Of a DNA stretch of 64,000 nt, positions 26,027-34,425 are shown piece after piece. The stretch lies in NCBI RefSeq assembly GCF_900110075.1, contig NZ_FOCJ01000009.1, positions 1 to 64,000 of the forward strand. Direction: 5' to 3'. The notes beneath the pieces were generated by a model. That model saw only the letters and a program-made list of their open reading frames with translations. It made no database searches and was not told where the DNA came from. Position 1 is the stretch's first letter, and the number at the start of each line of letters is the position of its first letter. The translations under genes were made by a program, and so were the position numbers. Source of the DNA: Paenibacillus sp. OV219. GTDB lineage: Bacteria > Bacillota > Bacilli > Paenibacillales > Paenibacillaceae.

Positions 26027-27232
26027 ATGAAACGCTTGATGGGGTTTGTTCTTGCCTTGCTCGTCGTCTTGACGATGGCAGCTGGCACCGCTTCTGCTGC
26101 AACTCAGCAGACAGACATTAAAGTGAAGCTGAACGGGGAGTGGGTTATTTTCCCTGCGCCGCCTGTTCTATTAAACAGCAAAACTTACGTAGAGTTCCGC
26201 ACGCTGTTCACGAAACTCGGCTACAAAATCGACTATACTGCTGCGACGAAGACGATTAAAGCAACGTCGGCTGTACGCAGCATTCAAATGCAGCCTACAG
26301 GTACAACTGCACTTGTTGACGGCAAGAAGGTGCCAGTGAATGGCGAGATGAAGCTGATTAGTGGCCGCACGATGGTTGGCGTTCGTTTCATCGCAACATT
26401 GTCAGACAAGACAGTGAACTGGGATGGCACGAAGAAGCTCGTGACGATTGCCGATAAAGGGCCGACTGCTGCGCAGAAGGCTGAAGTGGTTGCGGTATTG
26501 AACCAATTGGCTGCAGCTGAGGACAAGCAGGATGCAGATGCATTTATGGCACTTATTCATTCGGCATCACCATACCGCAGCGACATTAACGACGCGATTC
26601 GCGGCCAGTTCGCACACATGCATACGAAGACGGAATACGACGAGATTACGCTTGAGTCGTACTCGGCGACGGAAGCGGTTGTTTCGACAGTGGAGCGTAC
26701 GTACAAAGTAAGCGGCGACGGCTTCTACCCAAGCACAGAGAACGAAATCGTCTATACACTGCGCAAAGACAATGGCAAATGGGCGATTTACGATATCGAG
26801 CAGATGTCAGCCGAAGTGAAAGATTTCGATGCGCTTTGGAAGCAAGAAATTACGGTAGCGGATGCGGACAAAGCTGCTATCAATACCGTGCTGAATGCGC
26901 AAACGGCAGCTACGAACGCGAAGGATATCGCTGCGTACACCGCAACGCTCGTGCCGGACGCTGAAGGCTTCCAGGACGATGTAGATTCCGCTAAAGAAAT
27001 GTTCGAGGATACAGATACAGAAGTGAAAATGACACTCGAGCGCAGTGCGGTAGTGGAAATGCACGATACGGAAGCTCTGCTGCTCGTGTCGTACAAGATG
27101 GATCTTACGATGGAAGGCGAGTCGATGCCGGTACGTTCCGTGTTCATCTTCCATGTGCAGAAGCAACAGGATGGCAAGTGGCTGCTTATGCCAGGTCCTG
27201 AAGAGCTGAGCACGGAGTTCCTTGAATCGTAG
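26027..27232 (+). CDS. Secreted stalk-domain protein with two NTF2-like repeats
   Basis: A 401-residue secreted protein. A signal peptide is clear (MKRLMGFVLALLVVLTMAAG, cleavage near TASA). Residues about 30-135 are a copper-amine-oxidase N-terminal-like (stalk) domain. Two related segments follow, about 150-265 and 280-395, each starting with a helix of the ALNQLAAAEDKQDADAF / VLNAQTAATNAKDIAAY kind and resembling NTF2/SnoaL-like folds. It is probably a cell-surface or matrix protein; no enzyme motif is seen. GAAAGAGAGG lies upstream of the ATG, and a terminator follows. Confidence 0.8.
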   Translation: MKRLMGFVLALLVVLTMAAGTASAATQQTDIKVKLNGEWVIFPAPPVLLNSKTYVEFRTLFTKLGYKIDYTAATKTIKATSAVRSIQMQPTGTTALVDGKKVPVNGEMKLISGRTMVGVRFIATLSDKTVNWDGTKKLVTIADKGPTAAQKAEVVAVLNQLAAAEDKQDADAFMALIHSASPYRSDINDAIRGQFAHMHTKTEYDEITLESYSATEAVVSTVERTYKVSGDGFYPSTENEIVYTLRKDNGKWAIYDIEQMSAEVKDFDALWKQEITVADADKAAINTVLNAQTAATNAKDIAAYTATLVPDAEGFQDDVDSAKEMFEDTDTEVKMTLERSAVVEMHDTEALLLVSYKMDLTMEGESMPVRSVFIFHVQKQQDGKWLLMPGPEELSTEFLES

Positions 27233-27244
27233 TAAGGAATAGAA

Positions 27245-27288
27245 GTTCTGCCTTTGTCCCATTTGGGATGGGGGCAGAGCTTTTTTTT
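27245..27288 (+). terminator. Intrinsic terminator
   Basis: TCTGCC pairs with GGCAGA, with an inner TCCC/GGGA stem, followed by GCTTTTTTTT. Confidence 0.85.
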
Positions 27289-27362
27289 ATAGGTGGATGT
27301 CGAGCAGCTTGGCGTATAATGGAGGTATCAACCTTACATGGCATGAAAGGGGCGAGCATCGG

Positions 27363-28496
27363 ATGAAGATCGTCATTGCACCGGATTCGTTTAAAGGCTC
27401 AGCATCAGCGCGTGACTTATGTGACGCCATCGCGCGAGGCATCCGCAGCGTGATGCCGAAAGCAGAACTTGTGGAGCTGCCACTGGCAGACGGCGGAGAG
27501 GGCATTATGGATAATCTTGTCCATGCTACGGGAGGCAGCCGGATTGAGGTTGTCGTATCTGACCCGCTGGGACGAACAATTACGGCTCATTATGGTGTGC
27601 TCGGCGATGGGAGCACTGCGGTCATTGAGATGGCGCAGGCTTCCGGCCTGCCGCTGCTTCAGCCGGAGGAACGGCAGCCCCTGCTTACTTCGACGCGCGG
27701 CACGGGGGAGCTGATCAAGCATGCGCTGGACCGCGGCTATCGCAAGTTCATCGTCGGCCTCGGCGGCAGTGCGACGAATGATGGCGGCGCCGGAATGCTG
27801 CAGGCGCTTGGCTTGCAGCTTCTCGATGCGGCGGGGCAGCCGCTCGCAGTCGGCGGAGGCGCGCTCGCACAGCTCGGGGCGCTCGACGCCGCCGCGCTCG
27901 ATCCGCGTCTAGCGGCGTCGCAGTTCACGATCGCGTGCGATGTGACGAACACGCTATGCGGCCTTGAAGGTGCATCGGCGGTGTTCGGCCCGCAGAAAGG
28001 GGCGACGCCAGAGATGGTCGCGCAGCTCGATGCAGGGCTGCGCCGCTTTGCGGAGCAGATCCAGGCGCTTCGCGGCATTGATGTGCTCAGCGTCCCTGGC
28101 GGCGGCGCAGCCGGAGGAATGGGCGCTGGCTTGCTCGGCTTTATGAATGCGTCGATTCGTCCCGGCATCGACGTTGTGATGGAGGCATCCGGCTTCGCGG
28201 AGGCGGTGAAGGATGCGGACTGCATCATCACAGGCGAAGGGAAGCTTGATGAGCAGACGCTGGCTGGCAAGGTAGCGGCAGGCGTATGCCAGGCGGCGCT
28301 GCCACTGGATATTCCGGTTATTATCCTGTGTGGCACGAGGAGCTTGCCTGGCGAAGCGCTGCGCCAGCTCGGGAAAGTGAGCGCATTCTCCATCGTCCCT
28401 GGCCCTTGCAGCCTTGAGGAAGCGATGGCACAGACACTTAGCTTCGCCGAAGCCTGTGCAGCGCAGATCTTTGCTTTATTAGAATATTCCTTCTGA
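27363..28496 (+). CDS. glxK: Glycerate kinase (GarK/GlxK family)
   Basis: A 377-residue type I glycerate kinase that phosphorylates D-glycerate with ATP. Diagnostic stretches are MKIVIAPDSFKGSASA at the start, PLADGGEGIMD, the glycine-rich FIVGLGGSATNDGGAGMLQ, and DCIITGEGKLDEQTL near the C-terminus. AAAGGGGC lies upstream of the ATG at 27363; the frame extends 22 codons upstream but the family starts at MKIV. It stands alone, so it probably serves general glycerate salvage. Confidence 0.94.
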   Translation: MKIVIAPDSFKGSASARDLCDAIARGIRSVMPKAELVELPLADGGEGIMDNLVHATGGSRIEVVVSDPLGRTITAHYGVLGDGSTAVIEMAQASGLPLLQPEERQPLLTSTRGTGELIKHALDRGYRKFIVGLGGSATNDGGAGMLQALGLQLLDAAGQPLAVGGGALAQLGALDAAALDPRLAASQFTIACDVTNTLCGLEGASAVFGPQKGATPEMVAQLDAGLRRFAEQIQALRGIDVLSVPGGGAAGGMGAGLLGFMNASIRPGIDVVMEASGFAEAVKDADCIITGEGKLDEQTLAGKVAAGVCQAALPLDIPVIILCGTRSLPGEALRQLGKVSAFSIVPGPCSLEEAMAQTLSFAEACAAQIFALLEYSF

Positions 28497-28589
28497 ATCT
28501 TAAGCTTATTTTCACATCATGTTCATAATGGGCTGTTAGACTAAGGTCACTGAATGAAGATGAATGTAAAGTAAGGAGGGATGAGAAGC

Positions 28590-29171
28590 ATGAAGCCGTG
28601 GACCGAGTTCGAAGAAGACGTGAAGCCTCATCTGCCCCATGTGCGGGCTTATTGCTACTATTTAACCGCTTCGAAATGGGAGTCGGAGGATCTATTGCAG
28701 GAGACGCTGCTTCGGGCATTCAAGCATTACCGGGATACAGGCAAGCTTCGCCATCCGCGCTCCTTGCTGAACAAGATCGCTCGCAATTTGCACATCGATG
28801 CGCATCGCAGGCGGCGCGGCATCATGGTTCCTATCGACGAAGCGCTGCTGCAGCCACATTACGATCCGAACTATGCTTCCGTGCGCGGCACGCTGGAATG
28901 GGTGACTGAGCATCTGTCCGCGCGCGAGATGGAGATGCTGCTGCTTGCCGAGGTGTTTGACTACTCGTATCAAGACATCGCTGAAGAGATGAATTGCTCG
29001 GTTCCCGCTGTGAAGATGGTGCTGCACCGCTCCAAGTTGACGCTTCGCAATCGCGTTCGTGCCCAGGAATCTGGCATAAAGCGTAAACGCGCGGCAAAAC
29101 GCAAGCTGTCACCGCCGCTGCCCTATGCCGTCGACCGCTGGACGACTGCGCTTATGACGGGAGAGCTATAA
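28590..29171 (+). CDS. ECF-type RNA polymerase sigma factor
   Basis: A 193-residue sigma-70-family factor of the ECF class. Region 2 is seen as ESEDLLQETLLRAFKHYRDT with the HPRSLLNKIARNLHIDAHRR stretch after it; region 4 is ILLAEVFDYSYQDIAEEMNC-like with SVPAVKMVLHRSKLTLRNRV as the recognition helix (the sequence reads LLLAEVFDYSYQDIAEEMN). GGAGG lies 10 bases before the ATG at 28590. No anti-sigma gene is adjacent: an HD-GYP-like gene is next, after a terminator. The basic tail of about 35 residues after region 4 is longer than usual. Confidence 0.88.
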   Translation: MKPWTEFEEDVKPHLPHVRAYCYYLTASKWESEDLLQETLLRAFKHYRDTGKLRHPRSLLNKIARNLHIDAHRRRRGIMVPIDEALLQPHYDPNYASVRGTLEWVTEHLSAREMEMLLLAEVFDYSYQDIAEEMNCSVPAVKMVLHRSKLTLRNRVRAQESGIKRKRAAKRKLSPPLPYAVDRWTTALMTGEL

Positions 29172-29196
29172 TCTTGGGCTGAATAGCCGCTAAACC

Positions 29197-29226
29197 AAAA
29201 GACAGTGGTCTCCGCTGCCTTTTTTT
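29197..29226 (+). terminator. Weak intrinsic terminator
   Basis: AAAAGACAG pairs imperfectly with CTGCCTTTT, followed by further T residues, after the sigma-factor gene. Confidence 0.5.
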
Positions 29227-29393
29227 GTTATTTTCGACAGGAGACCTGACATGGGCGTAGTGCTTTTGTCTCATTTTGCAGACTGTAAATCAATACCATA
29301 GGACATTAGCTACATGGTCATGGTACATTATTAATAACATACAAGTTTTACCTCCTGTGGAGAGAGAATTCATGAGTTCGTTGGAGGCGCTAA

Positions 29394-30416
29394 ATGCGAC
29401 AATTTATTGGAAAAACGTTAAAACATGACGTCGTCAACCATTTTGGCGTTACGATCCTTCCGGCACGCAGCGTGCTTCAGGAAGAGCATTTGGCGCTGCT
29501 AGAGAAGCATAATATCGACAATGTCTCCATTCTCTTCGATCTGGTTGAGCCTGAGCGGAATTCAGCGAAATCGGAGACGGCTCGCGAGGCGGTGGGGCAA
29601 GTGATGAACCGTGCCAAAGCGATGTATGAATCCATTCGCGAGTCGGGCCAAGTACCGATGAATGAGCTTCAGAATGATATCATTCCAGCGGTGAAGAACA
29701 TTGCTGGACATCCGAATATCTTCGGACTCTTCGAAGCGGTTAAGGCACAAGGGGATTATACATATCAGCATAATATCGGCGTTGGCATACTCTCCACGAT
29801 GATCGGCAAGTGGCTGCAATTAAGTGACGCAGATTTGACAGCGCTTACTCTTGGAGCGACGCTGCTTGATATCGGCAAGGTGAAGATTCCGGCGGAGATT
29901 ATTAATAAACCAGGCAAGCTGACCGAAGAAGAGTTCGAGCTTGTGAAGAAGCACACCGTTCTTGGCTACGACATCCTGAAGAAGACTGAAGGGATCGGCT
30001 ACCGTTCGGCGCTTATCGCGCTGCAGCATCATGAACGGGAAGACGGCGGAGGCTATCCGCTTGGTTTGCCATCTGACAAGATCGATCTATTCAGCAAAAT
30101 CGTAGCGGTTGCAGATATCTTCCATGCGATGTCGTCGGAGCGTCCATACCAGAAGGCGTTGCCGTTCTATGAAGTGGTCCGCCAGCTGCGCGAAGGCTAT
30201 TTCGGCAAGCTCGATCCTCGTATCGTCTCTGTGTTCCTGGAGAATATAACGACGAAGATGATCGGCCAGAAGGTCGTGCTCACGGATGACCGAGAAGGGG
30301 AGATCGTCTATATTAACCCGCATGATGAAGAGGCGCCGCTAATTAAAGTAGGCGAGAGCTTCATTGATTTGTCATGCGAGCGCAAGCTGCAAATTAAACA
30401 GATTATTGGGCTGTAA
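29394..30416 (+). CDS. HD-GYP-like protein with altered HD dyad
   Basis: A 340-residue protein with a variable N-terminal part (1-100) and an HD-GYP-type domain (about 110-290). The GYP region is intact (ALQHHEREDGGGYPLGLPSD, then VADIFHAMSSERPYQKAL) and HTVLGYDIL supplies another conserved His. The HD pair itself is changed: the motif normally LLHDIGK reads TLLDIGK, with Leu at residue 158 (codon CTT, 29865-29867; CAT would give His). HD-GYP proteins hydrolyse cyclic di-GMP using a metal centre that includes this His-Asp pair, so this one may be inactive, sensor-like or use another ligand. GGAGGC lies upstream of the ATG. Confidence 0.85.
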   Translation: MRQFIGKTLKHDVVNHFGVTILPARSVLQEEHLALLEKHNIDNVSILFDLVEPERNSAKSETAREAVGQVMNRAKAMYESIRESGQVPMNELQNDIIPAVKNIAGHPNIFGLFEAVKAQGDYTYQHNIGVGILSTMIGKWLQLSDADLTALTLGATLLDIGKVKIPAEIINKPGKLTEEEFELVKKHTVLGYDILKKTEGIGYRSALIALQHHEREDGGGYPLGLPSDKIDLFSKIVAVADIFHAMSSERPYQKALPFYEVVRQLREGYFGKLDPRIVSVFLENITTKMIGQKVVLTDDREGEIVYINPHDEEAPLIKVGESFIDLSCERKLQIKQIIGL

Positions 30417-30431
30417 TTAGGTTTGGTTAGG

Positions 30432-30480
30432 AAAAAGAGCAGGATGAACAGGACAGCATGTCCTTTCTCCTGCTCTTTTT
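30432..30480. terminator. Bidirectional terminator
   Basis: A perfect 13-bp stem, AAAAAGAGCAGGA with TCCTGCTCTTTTT, lies between convergent genes and gives T-runs on both strands. Confidence 0.9.
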
Positions 30481-30503
30481 ATTGTTTCTGCTAGAAACGA
30501 CGA

Positions 30504-30836
30504 TTAGGTCCACTTTGCGGCCCACAGCTTCATTTCATGAAGAATCTGATGTAGATCGACGCCTTTCGGCGTTAAAGAATATTCAACCGTAACAGGAACG
30601 GTAGGGAAAACATGCCGCTCTAGCACGCCTTGGCTCTCGAGATGGCGCAGCGTACTTGTCAGCGCCCGTGGGCTAACGGACGGGATCAGCCGCTGCAGCT
30701 CGCCGAACCGGCGCTTCTCGCTGAAGAGCTCGCGGAGCACGAGAAATGCCCATTTGCCGCCGATGACGTCAAGCGTTTTCTCGATATTGCACGCGATGAA
30801 AGCAGGCTCCTTCGGAACATAATTATTGGCAGACAT
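30504..30836 (-). CDS. HxlR-family transcriptional regulator
   Basis: A 110-residue winged-helix regulator of the HxlR/YodB family: CNIEKTLDVIGGKWAFLVLR, then RRFGELQRLIPSVSPRALTS and LRHLESQGVLERHVFPTVPV. A single early cysteine (C16) sits where redox-sensing members such as YodB and HypR carry theirs. It is divergent from an aldo/keto reductase gene with a 156-bp AT-rich gap, so control of that reductase by electrophile or redox stress is likely, though inferred. Confidence 0.88.
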   Translation of the reverse strand: MSANNYVPKEPAFIACNIEKTLDVIGGKWAFLVLRELFSEKRRFGELQRLIPSVSPRALTSTLRHLESQGVLERHVFPTVPVTVEYSLTPKGVDLHQILHEMKLWAAKWT

Positions 30837-30992
30837 CGACTCAATCCTCTCCGAGAAGTTAGTAACAAGAAGTATAGTATATATAATTAGTATAATATAT
30901 TGATGTTTTTTTCACTACTTTAAATTTGATATTGATAACTGTAGAATAGGTTTGCGCGGGTTGCGCGTAAATGGATGCAGGAGGGATATAGG

Positions 30993-31931
30993 ATGAATTA
31001 CAGAAAGCTTGGTGGAAGTGGACTTAAAGTAAGTGAGATCAGCTTGGGAAGCTGGCTTACATATGGTGGTTATGTCGAACGTGAAAATGCGGTGAAAGCG
31101 ATTGAAACCGCATACGATCTCGGCGTTAATTTCTTCGATACAGCCAATGTGTACGAGCGCGGCGCGGCAGAGGTGCTGCTCGGCGAAACGATCAAGGCGT
31201 ATCCGCGTGAATCGTATGTGCTCGCGACGAAAGCGTTCTGGCCGATGGGCGATGGCCCGAATGACCGCGGTCTCTCCCGCAAGCATGTCATTGAACAAGC
31301 AAACGCGAGCTTGAAGCGGCTTAACACGGACTATGTCGATATTTTCTATTGCCACCGTTACGATCAAGAAACACCGCTGCAGGAGACGCTTCGTGCGATC
31401 GACGATCTGATCCGTTCGGGCAAAGTGCTTTATGCAGGCGTCAGCGAGTGGACTGCATCCCAAATGGCGGATGCGCTTGCGACAGCAGACCGTTATTTGC
31501 TGGACCGCATCGTCGTCAGCCAGCCGGTGTACAACATGTTTGAGCGTTACATTGAGAAGGAAGTCATCCCGTATGGAGAGAAGAACGGTATTGGACAAGT
31601 CGTATTCTCGCCACTTGCGCAAGGCCTTCTGACTGGAAAATACGCATCTTTGGCAGATATCCCAGAGGGCAGCCGTGCAGCGAAGCTCGAGTGGGTGCGC
31701 AAAGGCATCACCGAGGAGAAAATCGCGAAGGTCGGCGCGTTGTCCACGATTGCGAAGGAGCTCGAGATCACGACAGGCCAACTGGCTCTTGCTTGGATCC
31801 TGCGCCAATCGAACGTAGCAAGCGCACTAGTCGGCGCAAGCCGTCCGGAGCAGGTTGTCGAGAACGTGAACGCATCCGGCATTACGTTGCCAGACGATGT
31901 GCTGACGCGTATCGCAGCGATCTTGGGATAG
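30993..31931 (+). CDS. Aldo/keto reductase
   Basis: A 312-residue NADPH-dependent reductase of the group near potassium-channel beta subunits (AKR families 6 and 11-14). The catalytic tetrad is visible: D49, Y54, K80 and H121 (FFDTANVYERG, VLATK, IFYCHRYD). The cofactor phosphate-binding segment is GASRPEQVVENVNA near the end. GGAGGG lies 8-9 bases before the ATG at 30993. Divergent from the HxlR regulator. Carbonyl or quinone detoxification is a reasonable role; the substrate is unknown. Confidence 0.9.
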   Translation: MNYRKLGGSGLKVSEISLGSWLTYGGYVERENAVKAIETAYDLGVNFFDTANVYERGAAEVLLGETIKAYPRESYVLATKAFWPMGDGPNDRGLSRKHVIEQANASLKRLNTDYVDIFYCHRYDQETPLQETLRAIDDLIRSGKVLYAGVSEWTASQMADALATADRYLLDRIVVSQPVYNMFERYIEKEVIPYGEKNGIGQVVFSPLAQGLLTGKYASLADIPEGSRAAKLEWVRKGITEEKIAKVGALSTIAKELEITTGQLALAWILRQSNVASALVGASRPEQVVENVNASGITLPDDVLTRIAAILG

Positions 31932-31949
31932 ATTTTGGAATAATAGAAG

Positions 31950-31981
31950 AAAGCCGGGCCCTAGTGGGTCCGGCTTTTTGT
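31950..31981 (+). terminator. Intrinsic terminator
   Basis: AAGCCGGGCCC pairs with GGGTCCGGCTT and is followed by TTTG and more T residues. Confidence 0.85.
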
Positions 31982-32017
31982 TTACTGCTTACGGGTACGG
32001 TTGGGGCGAGTATTCAG

Positions 32018-32212
32018 CTACTTAATCATTTTCTTGATTAATCGCTGTCCTCTCGTGTAAACGAAACGTTCCCATCTCGCTAACCAGCTCGTCCCGTTCG
32101 TTCCTTGCTCAAGCTGCTCCATGTGGAGCTTATGATATTCAGCCACACGTGAGTTGTGCTTGTGGTGCCCAGTATTGGTGTGTTTGTGCAGACGCGATGC
32201 TCCGTACTTCAT
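32018..32212 (-). CDS. Small histidine-rich protein of unknown function
   Basis: A 64-residue basic protein beginning MKYGASRLHKHTNTGHHKHN, with eight histidines, mostly in the first half, and a basic C-terminus (LIKKMIK). Not recognised. It is listed because AAAGAGGTG sits 7 bases before the ATG, an excellent ribosome site, and no longer frame competes. The histidine cluster could bind metal. Confidence 0.5.
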   Translation of the reverse strand: MKYGASRLHKHTNTGHHKHNSRVAEYHKLHMEQLEQGTNGTSWLARWERFVYTRGQRLIKKMIK

Positions 32213-32444
32213 GAACGGACACCTCTTTCGACTATTGTTTTGTTACTCTAATAATACGCCTAAGCATAGAAAGGGACAACGAAAATAAAACTACATTAAC
32301 TATGAAAATGCGAGTGCTCTCTTCAACAATTGAGGAGTGTTGCCGGAAAAACCGCTATTGTGCAACGTATTCCATAAGCCATGAATCTCTTCGCTCGGTC
32401 TCTGTGAATACCTCCCACGGAAATGGATGTCTAATTTTACCACG

Positions 32445-32472
32445 TAAAAAAGAGCCCTCCAAGAAGGCTCTC
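32445..32472 (-). terminator. Intrinsic terminator of the NHEJ operon
   Basis: Read on the minus strand, AGAGCC pairs with GGCTCT around a short loop and is followed by TTTTTT. It lies 23 bp past the stop of the LigD polymerase gene. Confidence 0.8.
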
Positions 32473-32494
32473 ATTCCGCTAGTTTTATTCGTCT

Positions 32495-33397
32495 CTACCG
32501 ACCCTTCCCACCAATAAACTGCAGAATCGACCGAAGTGATTGCGGTGCGATTTTGTCCAATAGATCGCCTTCCTGCAAAAGCCTTTCTTCGATGTTTAGC
32601 AAATTGTAGTCCGTTATTGCGACACCGCGGCGCACTTCGTCCCAGTAGAGAGGCGTGGAGACGCTGGCGGCTCGGCGGGCTCGCGGGGAGTAAGGGGCGA
32701 TGATCGTTTTGCCTTGGTAATGCTGCAAGTAGTCGATGTAGATCAGATCGCCACGATTCCGCTTGAACCGTTCGATCGTGAACAGCTGAGGATGCTTGTC
32801 CGACAAATAGTTGCCGACAAACTCCCCGATGGCGCGTAATTCGTCGAAGGTCAGCTCTGGAATGAGCGGCACAATGACCTGCACACCGGTAGCGCCAGAC
32901 GTCTTCGGCGTCGATTCAATCCCTAGCGAGCGCAGCAAATCACCCACTAACATCGTTGCCTCCATAATCCGCGGCTCCTCGGGAAGTGTTGGGTCGAGAT
33001 CGAGAATCCACTCCGTCGGATATTCGGGATTGCTGATGCGATCGAACGAGGCGTGATATTCGATGCATGCCAAATTACCGAGCCAGAGAAGAACCGGCAG
33101 CGAACTTAGCTTCACATAGGCGATGCTCTCATGTTCGTGCGTTTCGACGAAGGGGGGAGCGGGAGTTGGGCAGTTCTTCTGATAGAACGATTTGCCCTCC
33201 ACGCCATCGGGAAAACGGATCGTCGTCAGCATCCGGTCTTGGCAGTGCTTGATTAGCCATGGCGACAACGCAGCCAGCCGCTGCAAGAAAATCGCCTTCG
33301 TGATGTCCATATCCGGGAAGAGCAGCTTCTCGGGATTGCTGATCGTCAGCTCCTGTCCTTCGACGACGATCGTCCCTTTAACCGAACGGGCACTCAT
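32495..33397 (-). CDS. LigD-type NHEJ polymerase/primase
   Basis: A 300-residue stand-alone polymerase domain of the LigD family (archaeo-eukaryotic primase fold). It shows ISNPEKLLFPDMDITK at the start, the catalytic acidic pair in WILDLDPT, and TSGATGVQVIVPL for the nucleotide-binding loop. It fills ends during non-homologous end joining. Third gene of ku-ligase-polymerase on the minus strand; its ATG overlaps the ligase stop by 4 bp. In many bacteria the three activities are one or two proteins; here they are split. Confidence 0.93.
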   Translation of the reverse strand: MSARSVKGTIVVEGQELTISNPEKLLFPDMDITKAIFLQRLAALSPWLIKHCQDRMLTTIRFPDGVEGKSFYQKNCPTPAPPFVETHEHESIAYVKLSSLPVLLWLGNLACIEYHASFDRISNPEYPTEWILDLDPTLPEEPRIMEATMLVGDLLRSLGIESTPKTSGATGVQVIVPLIPELTFDELRAIGEFVGNYLSDKHPQLFTIERFKRNRGDLIYIDYLQHYQGKTIIAPYSPRARRAASVSTPLYWDEVRRGVAITDYNLLNIEERLLQEGDLLDKIAPQSLRSILQFIGGKGR

Positions 33398-34425
33398 GAC
33401 AGTGGCTCCTTCGGCAGGAAGGTGACGAGCTTCGGATGACGCAGCTGTCCGGCGGAAGTGAACTCAAGTCCGGTCACGCGGCATTTGAACGGTAGCGTTA
33501 GCCACTGAATCTCTTCCTTGCGCAGATCCTCTGGTGTAACCGGAAAAGGACAGGTGACAACAGCGAGCTGTGAGTTCTGCGGCCGAAACGTTGATGCAAT
33601 TACACGGCGAAGCGCATCGTTAAGTCCAAGAGAGACGCTGCCAAGATAGCTGCCTTCATGCTCCATAATGAGACTCGCCACAATGCCATTTCGCCACTTG
33701 AGTCCTACAATATCGACATCGAGCACAAGCGCGATCTTCTTCTTCAGCCAGTCGCGGTGCTTCTTGTCCTCCCGATAGGGGCTGCTGAGCCGCTTGCTCA
33801 CGACGCCTTCCCAATTGTTCGTCTGCACCCACTCCCACAGCGCCGCCCCATCCTTGAACAGCTCCGTCACGAACATGCGCGGATCGTCGGCAGGGCATAG
33901 CTCCATCAGCTTGCGGTGCCGCTCCTCATAGGGAAGCTGCCGAAGATCGCCGCTCTCATCAGCGAGCAGATCAAACAGCACATAGACAAGCCCGCCATTC
34001 AGCTGCGCTCTTGTATCCGTGGCAGGTTGAAGGAGAGGGGAACGTGATCGCTCCCTCTTGAGGACATGCTGGAAGTTCGGGCGAACGCCGTCAAACCAGA
34101 CAACCTCGCCATCGAGCAGACAACGACCAAGCTTCTCCGTCTTGGAGGTGATCAATGAAACAATTTCCGGATAAATGCCATTCTTCAAATACAGCTTTCG
34201 CGAAAAGATCTCCACATCCCCGTTTCCGTCCAAACGAGCAAGCATGCGGACGCCGTCCCACTTGAGCTGGTAGCCCCAATCGCTCCCGATTGGCAGCTCG
34301 TCGTCCGATATCGGAGCCATTGGCTCATTCGGAAGAGCGAGCGGCTGAACGCCGCTGCTGCTTAAATTTGCCGCAAGTAGCGAAGCATCGTCTGCCCACG
34401 GCTGCTCCTGATTGTGCGCAGACAT
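33394..34425 (-). CDS. ATP-dependent DNA ligase (LigD-type)
   Basis: A 343-residue ATP-dependent ligase with the active-site lysine in YQLKWDGVRM (motif I, KxDG) at about residue 54, motif III-like LGRCLLDGEVVWFDG, motif IV EGVVSKRLSSPY and motif V WLKKKIA. An OB-fold follows to the end. It seals breaks held by Ku. The gene begins directly after the Ku stop (TAGATG) and overlaps the polymerase gene. The ~30-residue leader before the ligase core (MSAHNQEQPWADDAS...) looks unstructured. Confidence 0.93.
   Translation of the reverse strand: MSAHNQEQPWADDASLLAANLSSSGVQPLALPNEPMAPISDDELPIGSDWGYQLKWDGVRMLARLDGNGDVEIFSRKLYLKNGIYPEIVSLITSKTEKLGRCLLDGEVVWFDGVRPNFQHVLKRERSRSPLLQPATDTRAQLNGGLVYVLFDLLADESGDLRQLPYEERHRKLMELCPADDPRMFVTELFKDGAALWEWVQTNNWEGVVSKRLSSPYREDKKHRDWLKKKIALVLDVDIVGLKWRNGIVASLIMEHEGSYLGSVSLGLNDALRRVIASTFRPQNSQLAVVTCPFPVTPEDLRKEEIQWLTLPFKCRVTGLEFTSAGQLRHPKLVTFLPKEPLS

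Noticed and set aside
32302-32517. Plus-strand frame of 71 codons
   Set aside because: Runs across the minus-strand terminator of the NHEJ operon and into its 3' end, with no ribosome site.
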